Positions 1 to 12,147 are shown, counted from the stretch's first letter. The stretch is 64,000 nucleotides of DNA from Symsagittifera roscoffensis (GCF_963678635.1 NC_087070.1:40927831-40991830), one strand, 5' to 3'. Program-made: numbers and translations. The notes: generated by a model from the letters alone, not told the origin.

Positions 1-164
1 CTGCCTTTCAAATTATGTCAAGTTTTTATTGGCTGAAGAACTTTTTTATAACAATACGAAGGAAAAACGCTAAAATTTTTACTTAGAAACGAATTTTTTT
101 AAGAGAGAGTTGTCAACACTCAGCACAAATGCTGTTTTGTCGCATTCTTTTGAAACTGCTCCTT

Positions 165-760
165 TTGACTGCCTTTTAAAGTCTATGGAGCAATAATAAT
201 AACTTGAAAAAATTAATTGTAATAAATTAAACCAAACTTTTTTTAGTTTGAGATTTTTTTGTGAAAATCATCCCCCACATGCCATATAAAGTACAAATTG
301 CTCCTACTTACAAATAATTTATGGCAAATAAGCTTCCTTCAACCAATTTCGAGCAATTTATAAGACGAATTGAACCTCCGCTTACGCGTTAATAGCGCGA
401 AATATATCGCGCGTTAAATGTACCATATTGGCCAAAAAGGCAATATTAATCCCCCCCCCCCAATTTGTCTAAATCTGTTAATTTGTTGACTCTGTCATTT
501 TTATTCCGACTTTCGAAGAAATTGAGGAATAAGCTTCCTTCAACCAATTTGGAGCAATTTATAAGACGAATTGAACCTCCGCTTACGCGTTAATAGCGCG
601 AAATATATCGCGCGTTAAATGTACCATATTGGCCAAAGTGGCAATATTAATCCCCCCTAATTAAAAAAAAAACGAAAAAGTGAAACATCTTTTCAAATTG
701 AAGCTGAGGTCAACAATATCTTTTGAATGATAAAAAAAATTCTCACAAACAAGGCCCACA
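165..760 (-). repeat. Family H fragments, locally duplicated
   Basis: Degenerate pieces of the dispersed family H (full description at 11390-11918), in minus orientation. The diagnostic core 'CGCTTACGCGTTAATAGCG' with adjacent 'ATATCGCGCGTTAA' occurs twice. The blocks at about 329-451 and 531-648 are almost the same, so one half-element was duplicated in tandem. Neither block has the terminal hairpin. No coding sequence is supported. Confidence 0.7.
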
Positions 761-1372
761 AATCTGGTAAAAAACATTTAAAATGAAGATGTAAATCAAG
801 GATGCATTTATCTAACTACTGAATTCCGCGAACGAAACGCCCATTCTGCTTACCATTTGGGGGTTTCCTTTACAATTGTGGATTCTACGATAGCGAAATT
901 TTCCTAAACACCTAATATCTTTGTTTGTTTGTGATTCCACAAACTGCCCTGCATTCCGCAAATGTTGCTGCGGGTTCCACAAATTTGGTTTGCTTTTGGA
1001 GCGAATTTGAGCGATACAGTGTTTTAGCTATTTTTTTTGGAATACAAAACCGCAGAATACAAAATTATACTGTAAAAATTTCTATTGCAGGCTGCGCAAG
1101 AAATAGATTTTTAGCCTGTTGCAGAATCTCCTTAAAATTGATAAGACACACATTTGGCCTTGTAAGAATGCCTTTGATTTTTTTTATAACATGTGTGTTT
1201 CGAGACACGAACAAAACTTTTGAAAAATAAGAGCCGCCGAATTTTTCAAATACTGTGCTTGCCTCCAAAAAGATGGCTTGATTTTAGTTCAACCTATTGA
1301 TAGAATCAAAAGCTTGCTTCAGTACCAATATTCTGTGCCCAGTTTCCTGTACTGCGACTAAGCATTTCGATG
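761..1372. other. Gene-free stretch
   Basis: AT-rich DNA without splice-flanked coding segments or recognisable element ends. Short open frames here have AT-rich composition and no family motifs. Confidence 0.6.
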
Positions 1373-1572
1373 NNNNNNNNNNNNNNNNNNNNNNNNNNNN
1401 NNNNNNNNNNNNNNNNNNNNNNNNNNNNNNNNNNNNNNNNNNNNNNNNNNNNNNNNNNNNNNNNNNNNNNNNNNNNNNNNNNNNNNNNNNNNNNNNNNNN
1501 NNNNNNNNNNNNNNNNNNNNNNNNNNNNNNNNNNNNNNNNNNNNNNNNNNNNNNNNNNNNNNNNNNNNNNNN
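1373..1572. other. Assembly gap (200 N)
   Basis: An uninterrupted run of exactly 200 N, a size often used as a placeholder for a scaffold gap. The true distance between the flanks is unknown, and any open frame through it is meaningless. Confidence 0.98.
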
Positions 1573-3754
1573 AGTTTTGAAGGCGTAAAAAAAGCCAGTA
1601 TATCATAACTAGATTCAGAGGTATTCTTGCCTATCGGCAACAATATCGCAAACAACACAAGGAGTTTTTGGGCTTCAAACTATTTCTTTTGATTATTGCA
1701 TGAACATGGCTTAACTTTTATGGCTCGGAAAAACGACAGACAAAAACGACATTCGAAAGCTTTCTTGGTCCAGATATGAAGCAAAACGCGAAATTGTTTT
1801 TAGATCATGTCCATTCAAAAAATGAAATGAAATTTTTGGCTAAAATCAGGCAGACTAGTGCACACAGGTTATAATTGAACAATATTGGTTGTAGACGATG
1901 GCAAAGCCCCTGAATGTTCCTATTGCTCTTAAAGACCAATTTAGGCTGAAAAAAGCGAAAGAAAAAAAGAAAAAAATTTATCTCTCCCACACGCTAATAT
2001 AAACTACAACGGTATATATTTAGCTTCTTGTATCCTGCAATAATATGATCCAAGCGGCCGCTGAACAAACTATCATATCTACAAAAAGCCATATCATGAA
2101 GCCGAAATTACATCAGCAAGAACGTTAACTGCATCAGAAATAGGTAACAATTGCATAACAACAGTGAAAATCTGCTGTTACGTTGCGTAACAAGTTTAAT
2201 TTTAGGCTTACTGGAATGGTAATCTTATTTTTGGTTTGTTCGCCCCTTCAGTTTGTTGGCCTATCACCATGATCCAATTACTTGCCTCGATTCAATTTAG
2301 AACGCATTAATCCGCCGCTTACGCGTGTTATAAGAACGCAATATATTGCGCGTTGATCATCCTGAATTTACCAAATTAGCAATTTTCAAACCCCTTTAAC
2401 TTTACTAAACTTATAAAAATGATCACAGGACGCAGGACAACAGACGCAGAAATGTGAGCGCAGGACAACAGTATCTCTCAGATTATATTCTAAAAATTCT
2501 GCCGAAACTGCTTATTAAGAAGTCGAAACTTGACCGCATAAAAAACCACATACCACCCCAAGCATAATTATTTAGCATTTTTCTCAAAAATTCGAAAAAA
2601 GGCTGCATTTTATCTCGACTTAGTTTTCTCAGTATACAGTGTAATAAAAAATTCGGCAACAATTTCCACTCCTATTCAATGCCATTTACTCGGTGATAAA
2701 AATATAGCTTAGCAAAGAGCTACTGAAACCAATTTACTTCATCAGTATTGAACTAATTTTCTGCGAGAGTTACTTTGCCGCTCCTTAATATTTTTCAATG
2801 AGCACTATAAACCACCAGAATTAAAGTGCGCATAAATTAATTAACGTATTAAATTTTTCAAACCTCTTAACTTGAAGAAAGAGTTTTAAACCAACTTTTT
2901 ATGCTCCATTGAAACTATAGACTCCCTGAGTTGAAAAAAAAAAAACACCTGCAACCCTTTGCAGTAAATTTTGTGGGTCTTGAGCAATGAAAATTCGGCA
3001 AATCTCTGGAGTATTTTAAGCGCGCTTTGAAGATTGCTTATATGATGCTACAAAGGGTAACGTGAATTATATAGCGTAGCGAGTTATCCCGCACTCAAAA
3101 TATTTCCATTTTAAAATGAGGCGAGCTATTTGGTCGAAATAATTTCCTAAATGACTCGACTCAAATTTAAGCATCAAAGCAAGATAACGTCCTGCGTTTC
3201 ATTGGCTGTTGCGGAGACAAAAAACCTATAGTCCAAAATATATGTTTTAACAAATTGTTAAATCAAAATTTGTAAAGCCGTTTACAAAACAGTCGAAACA
3301 TCTAGGGATTTGCCCTAACACACCAGCAGACATGCTGAAGTTAAAATCTTTTTTAAAAAGTAAATGGCCTGAACTAAGATGCAGTTGTGTTCAGTGACAA
3401 ATTGAATTTGTCAATAAATTTTTCGTCCTCTCATAGCCTTGATAAATTAACTGTTTTGGTTGATTCTGAGTTTAAGAATAAAAAAAGTTATAAAAAACTT
3501 GTTCATAAAAACTTCTAAAAACAGAGATAACCGGTTGCTGTGCAAGTAGCACAGAATTTTCCGACCAAATTCAAAAAAAATTTACAAAAAAAAACGTTTT
3601 TTCCTTTTTCTTGAAATTGTAGTTTTTTGTGCGTCGTGTGATCAGAAAATTAGACAAATGCGTACACAGTTTCATCTTTTCTGAGAAGACTGAATCATCG
3701 ATGATAATGTTGATAAAACTCGGTAATTTTTATTATAAAATATTTGTGCTTAGC
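1573..3754. repeat. Gene-free stretch with decayed family H pieces
   Basis: No gene is seen. Decayed family H pieces are recognisable near 1890-1950 ('GGCAAAGCCCCTGAATGTTCC', minus orientation) and 2285-2440 (GCTTACGCG core followed by ATATTGCGCGTTGA). A diverged plus-orientation copy near 2870-3345 ends in 'GGGATTTGCCC'. These look much older than the copies at 5.8-17.9 kb. Confidence 0.5.
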
Positions 3755-3992
3755 TGGTGCGGCTGACTCGAAACCTGCTGCCACAGAGGCAGAAGCGGCG
3801 AATGATGAGGCAAAGAAGCCGAGCTCGGAAGAGGACTCAAACATCAAAGCGATCGAGGAACAGGGCGACGATCAGGAGGGGGGCAAGGTCAGTGCACCCT
3901 CTGCTAATGAGCAAACAGCCGGGGGGACAGCAGCGAAGGGGGAGCCAGCTTCTGCTGTCGAACCAGAGGCACCTATAGTACAAACAGAATGA
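3755..3992 (+). CDS. Terminal exon of an unidentified acidic protein
   Basis: An open segment of about 79 codons ends in TGA and is preceded by a good splice acceptor (TGTGCTTAG at about 3747-3755). Its GC content is far above the surrounding DNA. The peptide is rich in Glu, Ala, Lys, Ser and Gly, with patches such as EAEAANDEAKK and EEQGDDQEGGK, and ends PEAPIVQTE. It has no globular motif and is probably a disordered tail. Upstream exons are not recognisable and may lie left of the window or beyond the gap. Its composition resembles the tail of the RIIa-domain gene at 50178-51643, but I see no sequence repeat shared between the two. Function unknown. Confidence 0.6.
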
Positions 3993-4229
3993 ACCCATTC
4001 GAACTCAATTTTTCCTCCCACTCTCCCACGGCCGCTTATAAAAAGAATCCCAATGTGTCTCCCAAACAATTTTCGACCCATAACTCAAATTAAAAATTCA
4101 AACAATCATACTGCCCTGTAACTTCCTTTTTGCTACTCGTTTGAATAATTCACACAGAATGTCTCCTTAAGTGTCTTGAGTTCTCTGAATCCGATTTTTG
4201 ATAATTTCTCAAATATTATTCCATTATTT

Positions 4230-4669
4230 CAGGGGCGGATTTAGGGGGGGGGGGCGGGGGGGGGGGACGCTCCCTCCCTCAGGGATTCGACCCCCTGCCG
4301 ACCCAAAGGGTCCCCCCTTTGATACTTTTTCAGAAATCCATTTTTGGCCGACCGACCCTAAAATTTTTCTAAAGGCGCCTTGGGCGCCAATATATACTAA
4401 CTTTGAGGGGGAGCGCGCGCCAAAAAAACGCGATTTTTTTTTTGTCAAAATTTTTCAAAAATTGCCCAAAAACGGCTTTTTTGACTGTTTTTTCAAAAAT
4501 TTGCCTGCGGCGCTGAAAATTTAGCCAAAGTAGGGCCAAAACAGTGCTTTGGGAGAGCTCGAAAAATCAATTTAGTCGACCTAAAAAAAAAAAAAAGGTC
4601 GTCCAAATTTTGGAAAATTTTTTGAAAATCCGCCCCCCCCCCCTCGAGAAAATCTTAGATCCGCCCCTG
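4230..4669. mobile_element. hAT-like MITE, copy 1
   Basis: A 440-bp non-autonomous element with terminal inverted repeats CAGGGGCGGATTTAGG and CTTAGATCCGCCCCTG, flanked by a perfect 8-bp duplication CATTATTT (4222-4229 and 4670-4677). TIRs starting CAGGGGCG plus an 8-bp duplication are typical of hAT elements. The interior contains long G/C homopolymers and a segment with GGCGCC and TATATACTAA shared with the copy at 5085. No transposase. Open frames through the G-runs are not genes. Confidence 0.85.
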
Positions 4670-5084
4670 CATTATTTCCCTTAATTCAAATCAGTTGTCG
4701 CAAACCTGGTGCAGTTTATTCAATCCGGCCTTTCCAATTCAGTTCAGCTATTTGGAACAGAATATCATAACACCCTAGCTTTCAAAGAGCCTCCTGAAAC
4801 TCGAGGTGCTGTTTTAGAACGTGGGACTATTACGAATGAAATTTGCATTGATCGTTTAATTTGCTTTGACTGTTCGATTTGACTATCTGCATGATTTTCA
4901 TCCGAATATAACTTTCTCGGTTTTTTTCTTGACCACGCAGCAAAGAAATTCTGACCGAGCATTGAAGACTTGGATAAATGTTCAACTTTTATCGAAGACA
5001 AACCAAATTGTAGCAAACGGAAACAATTCGTTGCCGAGCCAGAATTTGATTTTTCATTTTTTCACTTTCATGCATACTCGAAAT

Positions 5085-5454
5085 CAGGGGCGGATCTAGG
5101 ATTTTCTCGAAGGGTGGGGGGGGCGGATTTTTGGAAATTTTGACGACCTTTTTTATCCGAGTTCTCCAGTGAAGCAGTAAAAATACGCTATTTTGGCCAA
5201 ATTTTTTGCGCCTTTTTTAGGCACTTTTTGGAAAATTTTGACAAAAGATCGCGTTTTTTTGGCACTCGCTCCCCCTCAAGTTTAGTATATATTGGTGCCA
5301 ACGGCGCCGCTAGATATATTTTAGGGTCGGTTGGCCATAACTGGACTTCTTTAAAAGTATCAAATCGGGAACCCTTTGGATCAAAAGGGGGTCGAATCCC
5401 TGAGGAAACGGCGTCAACCCTCCCCCTCCCCCCCCCCCCCAAACTCCACCCCTT
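5085..5454. mobile_element. hAT-like MITE, copy 2 (interior inverted relative to copy 1)
   Basis: Starts CAGGGGCGGATCTAGG and ends in the degenerate AACTCCACCCCTT, flanked by the 8-bp duplication CTCGAAAT (5077-5084 and 5455-5462). The interior is the reverse complement of the interior of the 4230 copy (for example the CGCGTTTTTTTGGC and TAGTATATATTGG blocks). So this is the same family inserted in the opposite orientation. No coding capacity. Confidence 0.8.
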
Positions 5455-5870
5455 CTCGAAATTACAAAACGACTCACAATTTGATCAAATTTATCAACGA
5501 GAAAATTTCATCAAAATAAACAAAAACCAACCTAAGGAAAAATTGCTACACTATTCAGTTCAAAAATTTTAATTTCAATTCTTTTGCTCCTCTCGTGAAA
5601 AACTTTTTGCATTTCGAATTTTTTTTTGATAAGACCAATGGCACAATCAGAGTTGTTTGATCAACCCATATTTTCATCAAGGGTATCATTTAGCTTAGTT
5701 CAATAAACGACACTATCGAGAAAAAACCATCAATTGGACCTACTTTTTAGGTACTTCAGGTTGTAGGTGTTCCAGGTATTTAAATATGTTTTCAGTTAGA
5801 ATTTGCAGCCAATCAGAGTCAAGTATATTACAAGCATGCAAGCAGCGCTAAGAAGTTCTAATGCAAATTA
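5455..5870. other. Gene-free stretch
   Basis: AT-rich sequence between two repeat copies. No coding exon, tRNA or element terminus is recognised. Confidence 0.5.
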
Positions 5871-6413
5871 AACAAGACTGCTCGTATCAGGGCAAAGCCC
5901 TGAATGTTCCGACTGCCTTTAAGGTTTATGGAGCAGCAGTAATAACATTTAAAAAATTAAATGAAATAAAATAAAACGGAAATTTTTTTTCTAAAATTTG
6001 AAATTTTTATGAAAATTATCCCCCCACACGCCATATAAAGTACAAAAAGAGAGATTTCGTTCCTTGTAACAAATCAATTATGGCAAATAAGCTTTGTTCA
6101 ACCAATTTGGAACGATTCATAAGACGGATTAAATCTCCGCTTACGCGTTAATAGCGCGAATTATATATCGCGTTAATTGTCCCAAATTGGTCAAAATGGC
6201 CCAAAAGGCAATCTTTAAACCCTCATAACTTTACGAAAAATGATCACAGGTGAAATATCTTTTCAAATTTAGGCTCAGGACAACAATACCTTTTGAATGA
6301 TAAAATAAAATTCGGTCAAAAATGGCTAGTTAAAAAGTCGAAATTTGTCTGAAGAAAAAAAACCCACCCCGAGCACAAATATTCCGTTACTTTCGTACCG
6401 AAAGTCGGAACAA
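5871..6413 (-). mobile_element. Family H copy, full length
   Basis: Minus-orientation copy running from AACAAGACTGCTCGTATCAG (3' end of the element) to CGAAAGTCGGAACAA (5' end). It keeps the terminal hairpin (here GGGCAAAGCCC), the CGCTTACGCGTTAATAGCG core and the AGCACAAATATTCCGTTAC motif. No protein is encoded. Confidence 0.8.
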
Positions 6414-6561
6414 TAATGAAGTAGTGGGGTGGATGGTCTTAAATGGCTCTTTTCAGAAGGACGATAGTAATTTGATCCAAAAATTGTATTAAAAACCTGC
6501 GACTGGCGTTTATCAAACCGCGGCGACGTATGGTCGTATTTCTCAGTGTTAATGCAAGTTT

Positions 6562-7053
6562 TTGTTCCGACTTTTGAAGAAAACGGAATATTTATGCTCG
6601 GAGTGGTTTTTTTGTTCAGTCAATTTTCATCGATCGAAATAATAATTTTCAACAAAAATTTCTTAAGCCCCACTGAAGATATCGACTTCCTGAGCTCAAA
6701 TGTAAAAAGATAGTTCACCATTATTTTTGTAAAGTTTTGGGAGTTTGAAAATTGCCAAACTTTCCATATTCTGGCCTAAAATATGCGCGTTTTGAAGAGT
6801 TTATTCATAATCCTGAAAGCGTAACGAGATTTGTTTTTGCGTGGCGAACTATCCCGCTCAACAAAATCGTTCCAAATTGAATTGAGGCTAGTTAATTGGT
6901 CGCATTAACTTCATACGACTCAAAATGTTACACTTTGATATTGTCCAAATGTTTAGGTTTTCAATACTTTCTTTTCCCAAAAACTATTGGATATGAATAA
7001 AGGAACAGTCGGAACATTCAGGGCTTTTGTCCTAATATGCGAGCAGTCTTGTT
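6562..7053 (+). mobile_element. Family H copy, strongly diverged
   Basis: Begins TTGTTCCGACTTTTG, keeps ACGGAATATTTATGCTCGG near the 5' end and ends CAGGGCTTTTGTCCTAATAT...GAGCAGTCTTGTT. The middle is heavily altered; the GCGCGATATA core is lost. It belongs to an older layer, together with the remnant at 2870-3345. Confidence 0.6.
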
Positions 7054-7752
7054 TGATATCAAACTTTTTTTGCATGCATTTTAAGCTTGAGTGATACATT
7101 ACGAGGCCAAACTTGGTTCCTAGAGCTGTGCTCACCCGGTTCTAGATTCCACAAACATTTTTTCTACATGAGTCAGTGGTTTTGTAGCTGGAAATGCTTT
7201 TGACAAATTTCTGACAAAATGTTTTTATCAAGGAATTCCACGACAAAAGTTTATAAGTTGATAAATAAATCCGCTTAGTGTTTTAGCATTTGTAGTTCAA
7301 TTCCAATTCAATGATCTTGTATCTAAACCGGTTCAAGTTTTGCAGGAAAAAGAGAACAAATATGTGGAATCTAAAGCAGTACAAAATTTACTAAATGTAG
7401 TGTGGCAATGTAAATTACCGTGAGTCAAAGGAGCTCCCTTATCTCACGAACAAGATGCCTTTTGGAAATATGTCTTGGAATTAAATTTGAGAAAAATCGA
7501 GATTACTTATCGGACAGCCATATATCAAAACGCAATTTATCGAACTTCAAGGTGAGATGACATCTGACTAGATTTTTTGGCTCTTGTACGCCCTGATTGA
7601 CGTCACAGAGCAAATCAATGTCACTTAGCTTTTGTGCAGCAAAATTTAAGTTTAGAAACCTATGAATAATATCCACCCTTGCTCACTGATTCGATGTATC
7701 AAAGGTTAAAATGATGCTTTATCGACTGCCTAAGGATTCGCGTAAGGAGACA
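7054..7752. other. Gene-free stretch
   Basis: Single-copy AT-rich sequence between two family H copies. No exon with splice sites or known motif is seen. Confidence 0.5.
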
Positions 7753-8278
7753 CGAAAGTAACGGAATATTTGTGCTCGGGGGGTTTTTTTTTCTTCGGAC
7801 AAATTTCGACTTTTTAACGAGCCATTTTTGACGTTTTTTTTATCATTCAAAAACTATTGTTGTTCTGAGCTTAAATTTGAAAAGATATTTCACCTGTGAT
7901 CTCTTTTCGTAAAACTATGGGGGTTTAAATATTGCCATTTTGGCCATTTTGGCCATTTTGACCAATTTGGGACAATTAACGCGCGATATACTTCGCGCTA
8001 TTAACGCGTAAGCGGAGAGTTAATCAGTCTTAGAAAACGTTTCAAATTGGTTGAAGCTTATTTGTCATGATTGATTTGTTACAAGGAACGAAATCTATCC
8101 TTTTGTACTTTATATGGCGTGTGGGGGGATGATTTTCATTTAAAAAATTCAAATTTTAGAAATTTTTTTTTTTCATTTTAGTTTATTTCATTTAATTTTT
8201 TTGTGTTATTACTGCTCCATAAACCTTAAAAGGCAGTTGAAACACTCAGGGCTTCGCCCTGATACGAGCAGTCTTGTT
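7753..8278 (+). mobile_element. Family H copy, 5' tip missing
   Basis: Begins directly at CGAAAGTAACGGAATATTTG, lacking the usual TTGTTCCGACTTT tip, and ends with the hairpin CAGGGCTTCGCCCTG followed by ATACGAGCAGTCTTGTT. Its 3' half is included in the tandem duplication that starts at 7960. Confidence 0.8.
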
Positions 8279-9638
8279 AAAAATTGATGGCCGGTTTAAG
8301 TTCAAAGACAAATCGAGAACTTAGGTATTAGAGGCAAAACTCAGAAATACTATTTAAAATAAGCATTGATCGATTGATGACACAGTTCAATCATATTTGC
8401 GGAATTGTTATATCTGACAACAGCTAAGCTGGCTCTGCCTAGAGTCTCATACAGTACTGTAGTATTAGCTGATTCCGTTTGGGGCTACTTAGTAGAGTAG
8501 TTTCAGATTTAGTCTGATTGCCACGCTACCTTATTTTTGGGAGACTAATTTCGTGCTAAGACAAATGTTTTTCGAACTATATAATTCGGATCAAATAATT
8601 AACTCCGATAGCAGACAGGAAACCGGTAGATAATCGACAGAAAACTGATGTTTTTATGGCAAAAAAATTGCATGTATGTTGCAAATAAAACTATCTACAC
8701 ATAGAATAATAACTTTTGGTGTCAAGTTTGATTGTGATGAAAGCTATAACGAATTTTGTCTTCGTTAACATTAGGACAAAATTGAAGATCAAATTTTGAC
8801 CAATTTGGGACAATTAACGCGCGATATACTTTGCGCTATTAACGCGTAAGCGGAGAGTTAATCAGTCTTAGAAAACGTTTCAAATTGGTTGAACGAAGCT
8901 TATTTGTCATGATTGATTTGTTACAAGGAACGAAATCTATCATTTTGTACTTTATATGGCGTGTGGGGGGATGATTTTCATTTAAAAAACTCAAATTTTA
9001 GAAAAAAAATTTTTTCATTTTAGTTTATTTCATTTAATTTTTTTGTGTTATTACTGCTCCATAAACCTTAAAAGGCAGTTGAAACACTCAGGGCTTCGCC
9101 CTGATACGAGCAGTCTTGTTAAAAATTGATGGCCGGTTTAAGTTCAAAGACAAATCGAGAACTTAGGTATTAGAGGCAAAACTCAGAAATACTATTTAAA
9201 ATAAGCATTGATCGATTGATGACACAGTTCAATCATATTTGCGGAATTGTTATATCTGACAACAGCTAAGCTGGCTCTGCCTAGAGTCTCATACAGTACT
9301 GTAGTATGAGCTGATTCCGTTTGGGGCTACTTAGTAGAGTAGTTTCAGATTTAGTCTGATTGCCACGCTACCTTATTTTTGGGAGACTAATTTCGTGCTA
9401 AGACAAATGTTTTTCGAACTATATAATTCGGATCAAATAATTAACTCCGATAGCAGACAGGAAACCGGTAGATAATCGACAGAAAACTGATGTTTTTATG
9501 GCAAAAAAATAGCATGTATGTTGCAAATCAAACTATCTACACATAGAATAATAACTTTTGGTGTCAAGTTTGATTGTGATGAAAGCTATAACGAATTTTG
9601 TCTTCGTTAACATTAGGACAAAATTGAAGATCAAATTT
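7960..9638. repeat. Tandem duplication, two units of about 840 bp
   Basis: Unit 1 is 7960-8797 and unit 2 is 8798-9638. Each begins GACCAATTTGGGACAATTAA inside a family H element and ends ...GAAGATCAAATTTT, so each unit carries the 3' half of an H element plus about 520 bp of flank. Unit differences seen by eye include TATTAGCTG against TATGAGCTG and AATTGCATG against AATAGCATG. The second unit is also part of the left arm of the large inverted repeat. Confidence 0.85.
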
Positions 9639-11513
9639 TTTCAATTCTTCGATGATTCCAAAGCTCCAGATTGGATTGAAAGAGCAGCAACTGAATAAAC
9701 TATACTTTCTCTTGGAAAGATTTTACTCGGTTTTCTTGAGGTGAATTACCAGTGATTGTTCCGATTTTTTATACGAAAGTAACGGAATATTTGTGCTCGG
9801 GGTGATACGAGCAGTCTTTTCTTAATTTTGCAGCTTTAGTTCTTGTTGGAAAATTGCTATTTGCATGGAAAACGGCAATTTTTCTAGTCGTTGTTAACAT
9901 CTGAGATTTTTTCGTGTTTTTTTTTGCGATTAAGAAATCATATTTAGTCTTGAGTTCTTTTTCTGTTTTTTTTTAATTTTTCAAAGCAACATAAATACGG
10001 TTTTTCAATGCTTTTTGGTTCCTGATTTTTGAATTTTTTCATGTTTTTTCAATTATTTCAATACAATTCAATGCAAAAATTTCAAAACAGTTCGATGTAA
10101 TGTAAAAAAACTATTACCGCAATTTGTTCACTCCAACAGAATGATAGCTAGAAAAAGCTTTCGAGACTAAAAAGTAGATTTCGTTTTGGATTTTAATCAT
10201 CTTTAATCAACAACAGAAATGTCTCTTACGAATATCAAAAAATATGTCAACCAGCTGAAATGTCTATACTATAAAAATTTTCGAAAAGCAATTTTTTTTA
10301 TTTTGGGTTCCCTTTTTTATGTTCAGACTTCAAAGCATTGAAACATTGTTTATATTGTTGCTTTTGTTTCTTTTTTAGACATTTCGCATGATTTTTCAAT
10401 GAGTTTTCGTTTTCTTCATTTTAGTGTAGATAAAATTTTACAGCATTATCTTTTACTGCATCAGGATAGCTAGAGAAGTATATTCAGCCTGAAATATAGT
10501 TACAACCAGAATTCAGTTAAATCAATTCTTTTGTGCTGCTGACATGCCCATTTGTTTCTGAAAACAAATTTATGAATACCAGAAAAATATGTCGACCAGC
10601 TGAAAAGTCTAATGTGAGGGTTTTCAAAAATTTTTACCAAATAAACTGAATTGTGCTCTTCTCCAACTGCTAATGTTTCGGCAAAATTGAAAAATAGGAA
10701 AATTTGGTGCTTGGAAAAGTGAGCCAAAAAATTTACTGTTTCGGATACGAGCTCATTAATTTTTTTAGTTATTACGTTCTAAAAAGTGGATCTGCGAAAT
10801 AGTTTTTACGTTTGCTACCATAGACAACGAGTCAATGAGAATTATAGGTACCATATAAACCAAATTGAGCCTTAAAAACTCAAAATCAATTTTCGGTATT
10901 AATGCATAATTCCATTGAATCTGGCTAAAGTTTTCCACATGACAACATCGTGTTCTGTATTTTTCAGCTAACGAAACACCTGTTTTTTGAAACGTTTTAA
11001 CAAAAACACTTTTTTTCTTCGCTTCTGAGTAACCTCCAACCGAACAAGCTTGCAAAAAGGGCGTTTCAGTTTTCTGTTAATAGTTATCAAGATCATTTAC
11101 TCTCGGGGTTAGAAAAACAAGAGTAGTCGTTTCGTCTGCAAAAAACCTCCGATCGACTTGTGCAGCAATATTTAGGAAATTCAATTTCTTAACGTTAGGA
11201 GAACCGAAGGCTAAGCAATGAGCCCTGAAGAAATCTGTATGTTTTCCTTGTTGACTGGAAAAAATTAAAAGAAAATCAAAAAACTTTTTATGAACTCATG
11301 TAGGCTCAGTTTTTCAAATAGAACTGGGCAACTGAGTCAAACACTTTTTATAGGTTTACAAAAAGAAGTGTTCTCTTTTAATTCCTTTTTTGTTCCCACT
11401 TTCGATACGAAAGTAACGGAATATTTGTGCTCGGGTGGGTTTTTTTTTCTTCAGACAAATTTCGACTTTTCAACTAGCCATTTTTGACGGAATTTATATA
11501 TCGCGCAAAAGGT
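9066..11513. repeat. Left arm of large inverted repeat
   Basis: The reverse complement of 9066-11513 is found at 14992-17440. Positions in the two arms sum to 26505 throughout 10500-11513, so that part has no indels; at the outer end the sum drifts by about 2. The arm contains part of the tandem unit, the mini H element at 9757 and the 5' portion of the H copy at 11390. Open frames inside it (for example 10500-10727 and 10765-11055) are simply mirrored in the other arm and match no family I know. Confidence 0.9.
9757..9820 (+). mobile_element. Minimal family H derivative (both ends fused)
   Basis: The head TTGTTCCGATTTTTTATACG...AACGGAATATTTGTGCTCGG is joined directly to the tail TGATACGAGCAGTCTTTT. 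All of the interior and most of the hairpin are missing, leaving about 64 bp. Its mirror is at 16687-16751. Confidence 0.75.
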
Positions 11514-11918
11514 ATTGTTGTCATGAGCTCAAATTTGAAAAGATATTTTACCTGTAATCATTTTTTTAAAGTTATGAGGGTTTAAAGATTGCCATTTTAG
11601 CCAATTCGGGACAATTAACGCGCGATATATTTCGCGCTATTAACGCGTAAGCGGAGAGTTAATCCGTCTTAGAAATCGTTCCAAATTGGTTGAAAGAAGC
11701 TTATTTGCCATAATTGATTTGTTACAAGGAGCGAAATGTATATTTTTATACTTTATATGGCGTGTGGGTGGTTGAATTTCATAAAAAATTCAAATTTTAG
11801 AAAAAAAAATTTTCATTTTGTTTTATTACATTTAATTTTTTAATGTTATTACTGCTCCATAAAACTTAAAAGGCAGTCGGAACATTCAGGGCTTCGCCCT
11901 GATACGAGCAGTCTTGTT
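11390..11918 (+). mobile_element. Family H copy (reference description)
   Basis: About 530 bp. The 5' end is TTGTTC(C)(G/C)ACTTTCGATACGAAAG, itself a small palindrome, followed by AACGGAATATTTGTGCTCGG. The middle holds TTAACGCGCGATATA...CGCTATTAACGCGTAAGCG. Near the 3' end AGTCGGAAC is the inverted repeat of the 5' GTTCCGACT. It is followed by the hairpin TCAGGGC-TTC-GCCCTGA and the tip TACGAGCAGTCTTGTT. Subterminal inverted repeats with a 3' stem-loop a few bases from the end recall non-autonomous Helentron (HINE) elements. No Rep/helicase gene is present in the window. This copy carries an unusual TATATATCGCGCAAAAGG segment shared with its mirror at 14626. Confidence 0.7.
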
Positions 11919-12147
11919 TTCTTTTAACAATTGTTCAATTGTTGATGTTTTCGTGCAGCCATCAGGACGAATTGAAATTTCTCATTGGCTCGCCATAATG
12001 GCAATCGTTTGTCATTGCCTTTTGTGGATTTTGGATGAGTGATAATGCCCCCTTGATTTTTAGACAAGTTTGGATGTTCTTTTAAAATATTACTCATAAC
12101 TTTTAGTAAACTCAAAACTCTCAAACTAATTTAGCTGATTGGGCTAA

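Noticed and set aside
1284-1658. Open frames crossing the N run
   Set aside because: They are artefacts of the unknown bases.
4198-4524. 108-codon Gly-rich open frame
   Set aside because: It runs through the G-homopolymer of a MITE with defined TIRs and target duplication; not a gene.
10500-11055. Open frames of 75 and 96 codons, perfectly mirrored at 15450-16005
   Set aside because: Their identity is explained by the inverted repeat. Composition is AT-driven, there is no motif, no codon bias and no splice or start context, so duplication does not imply selection.
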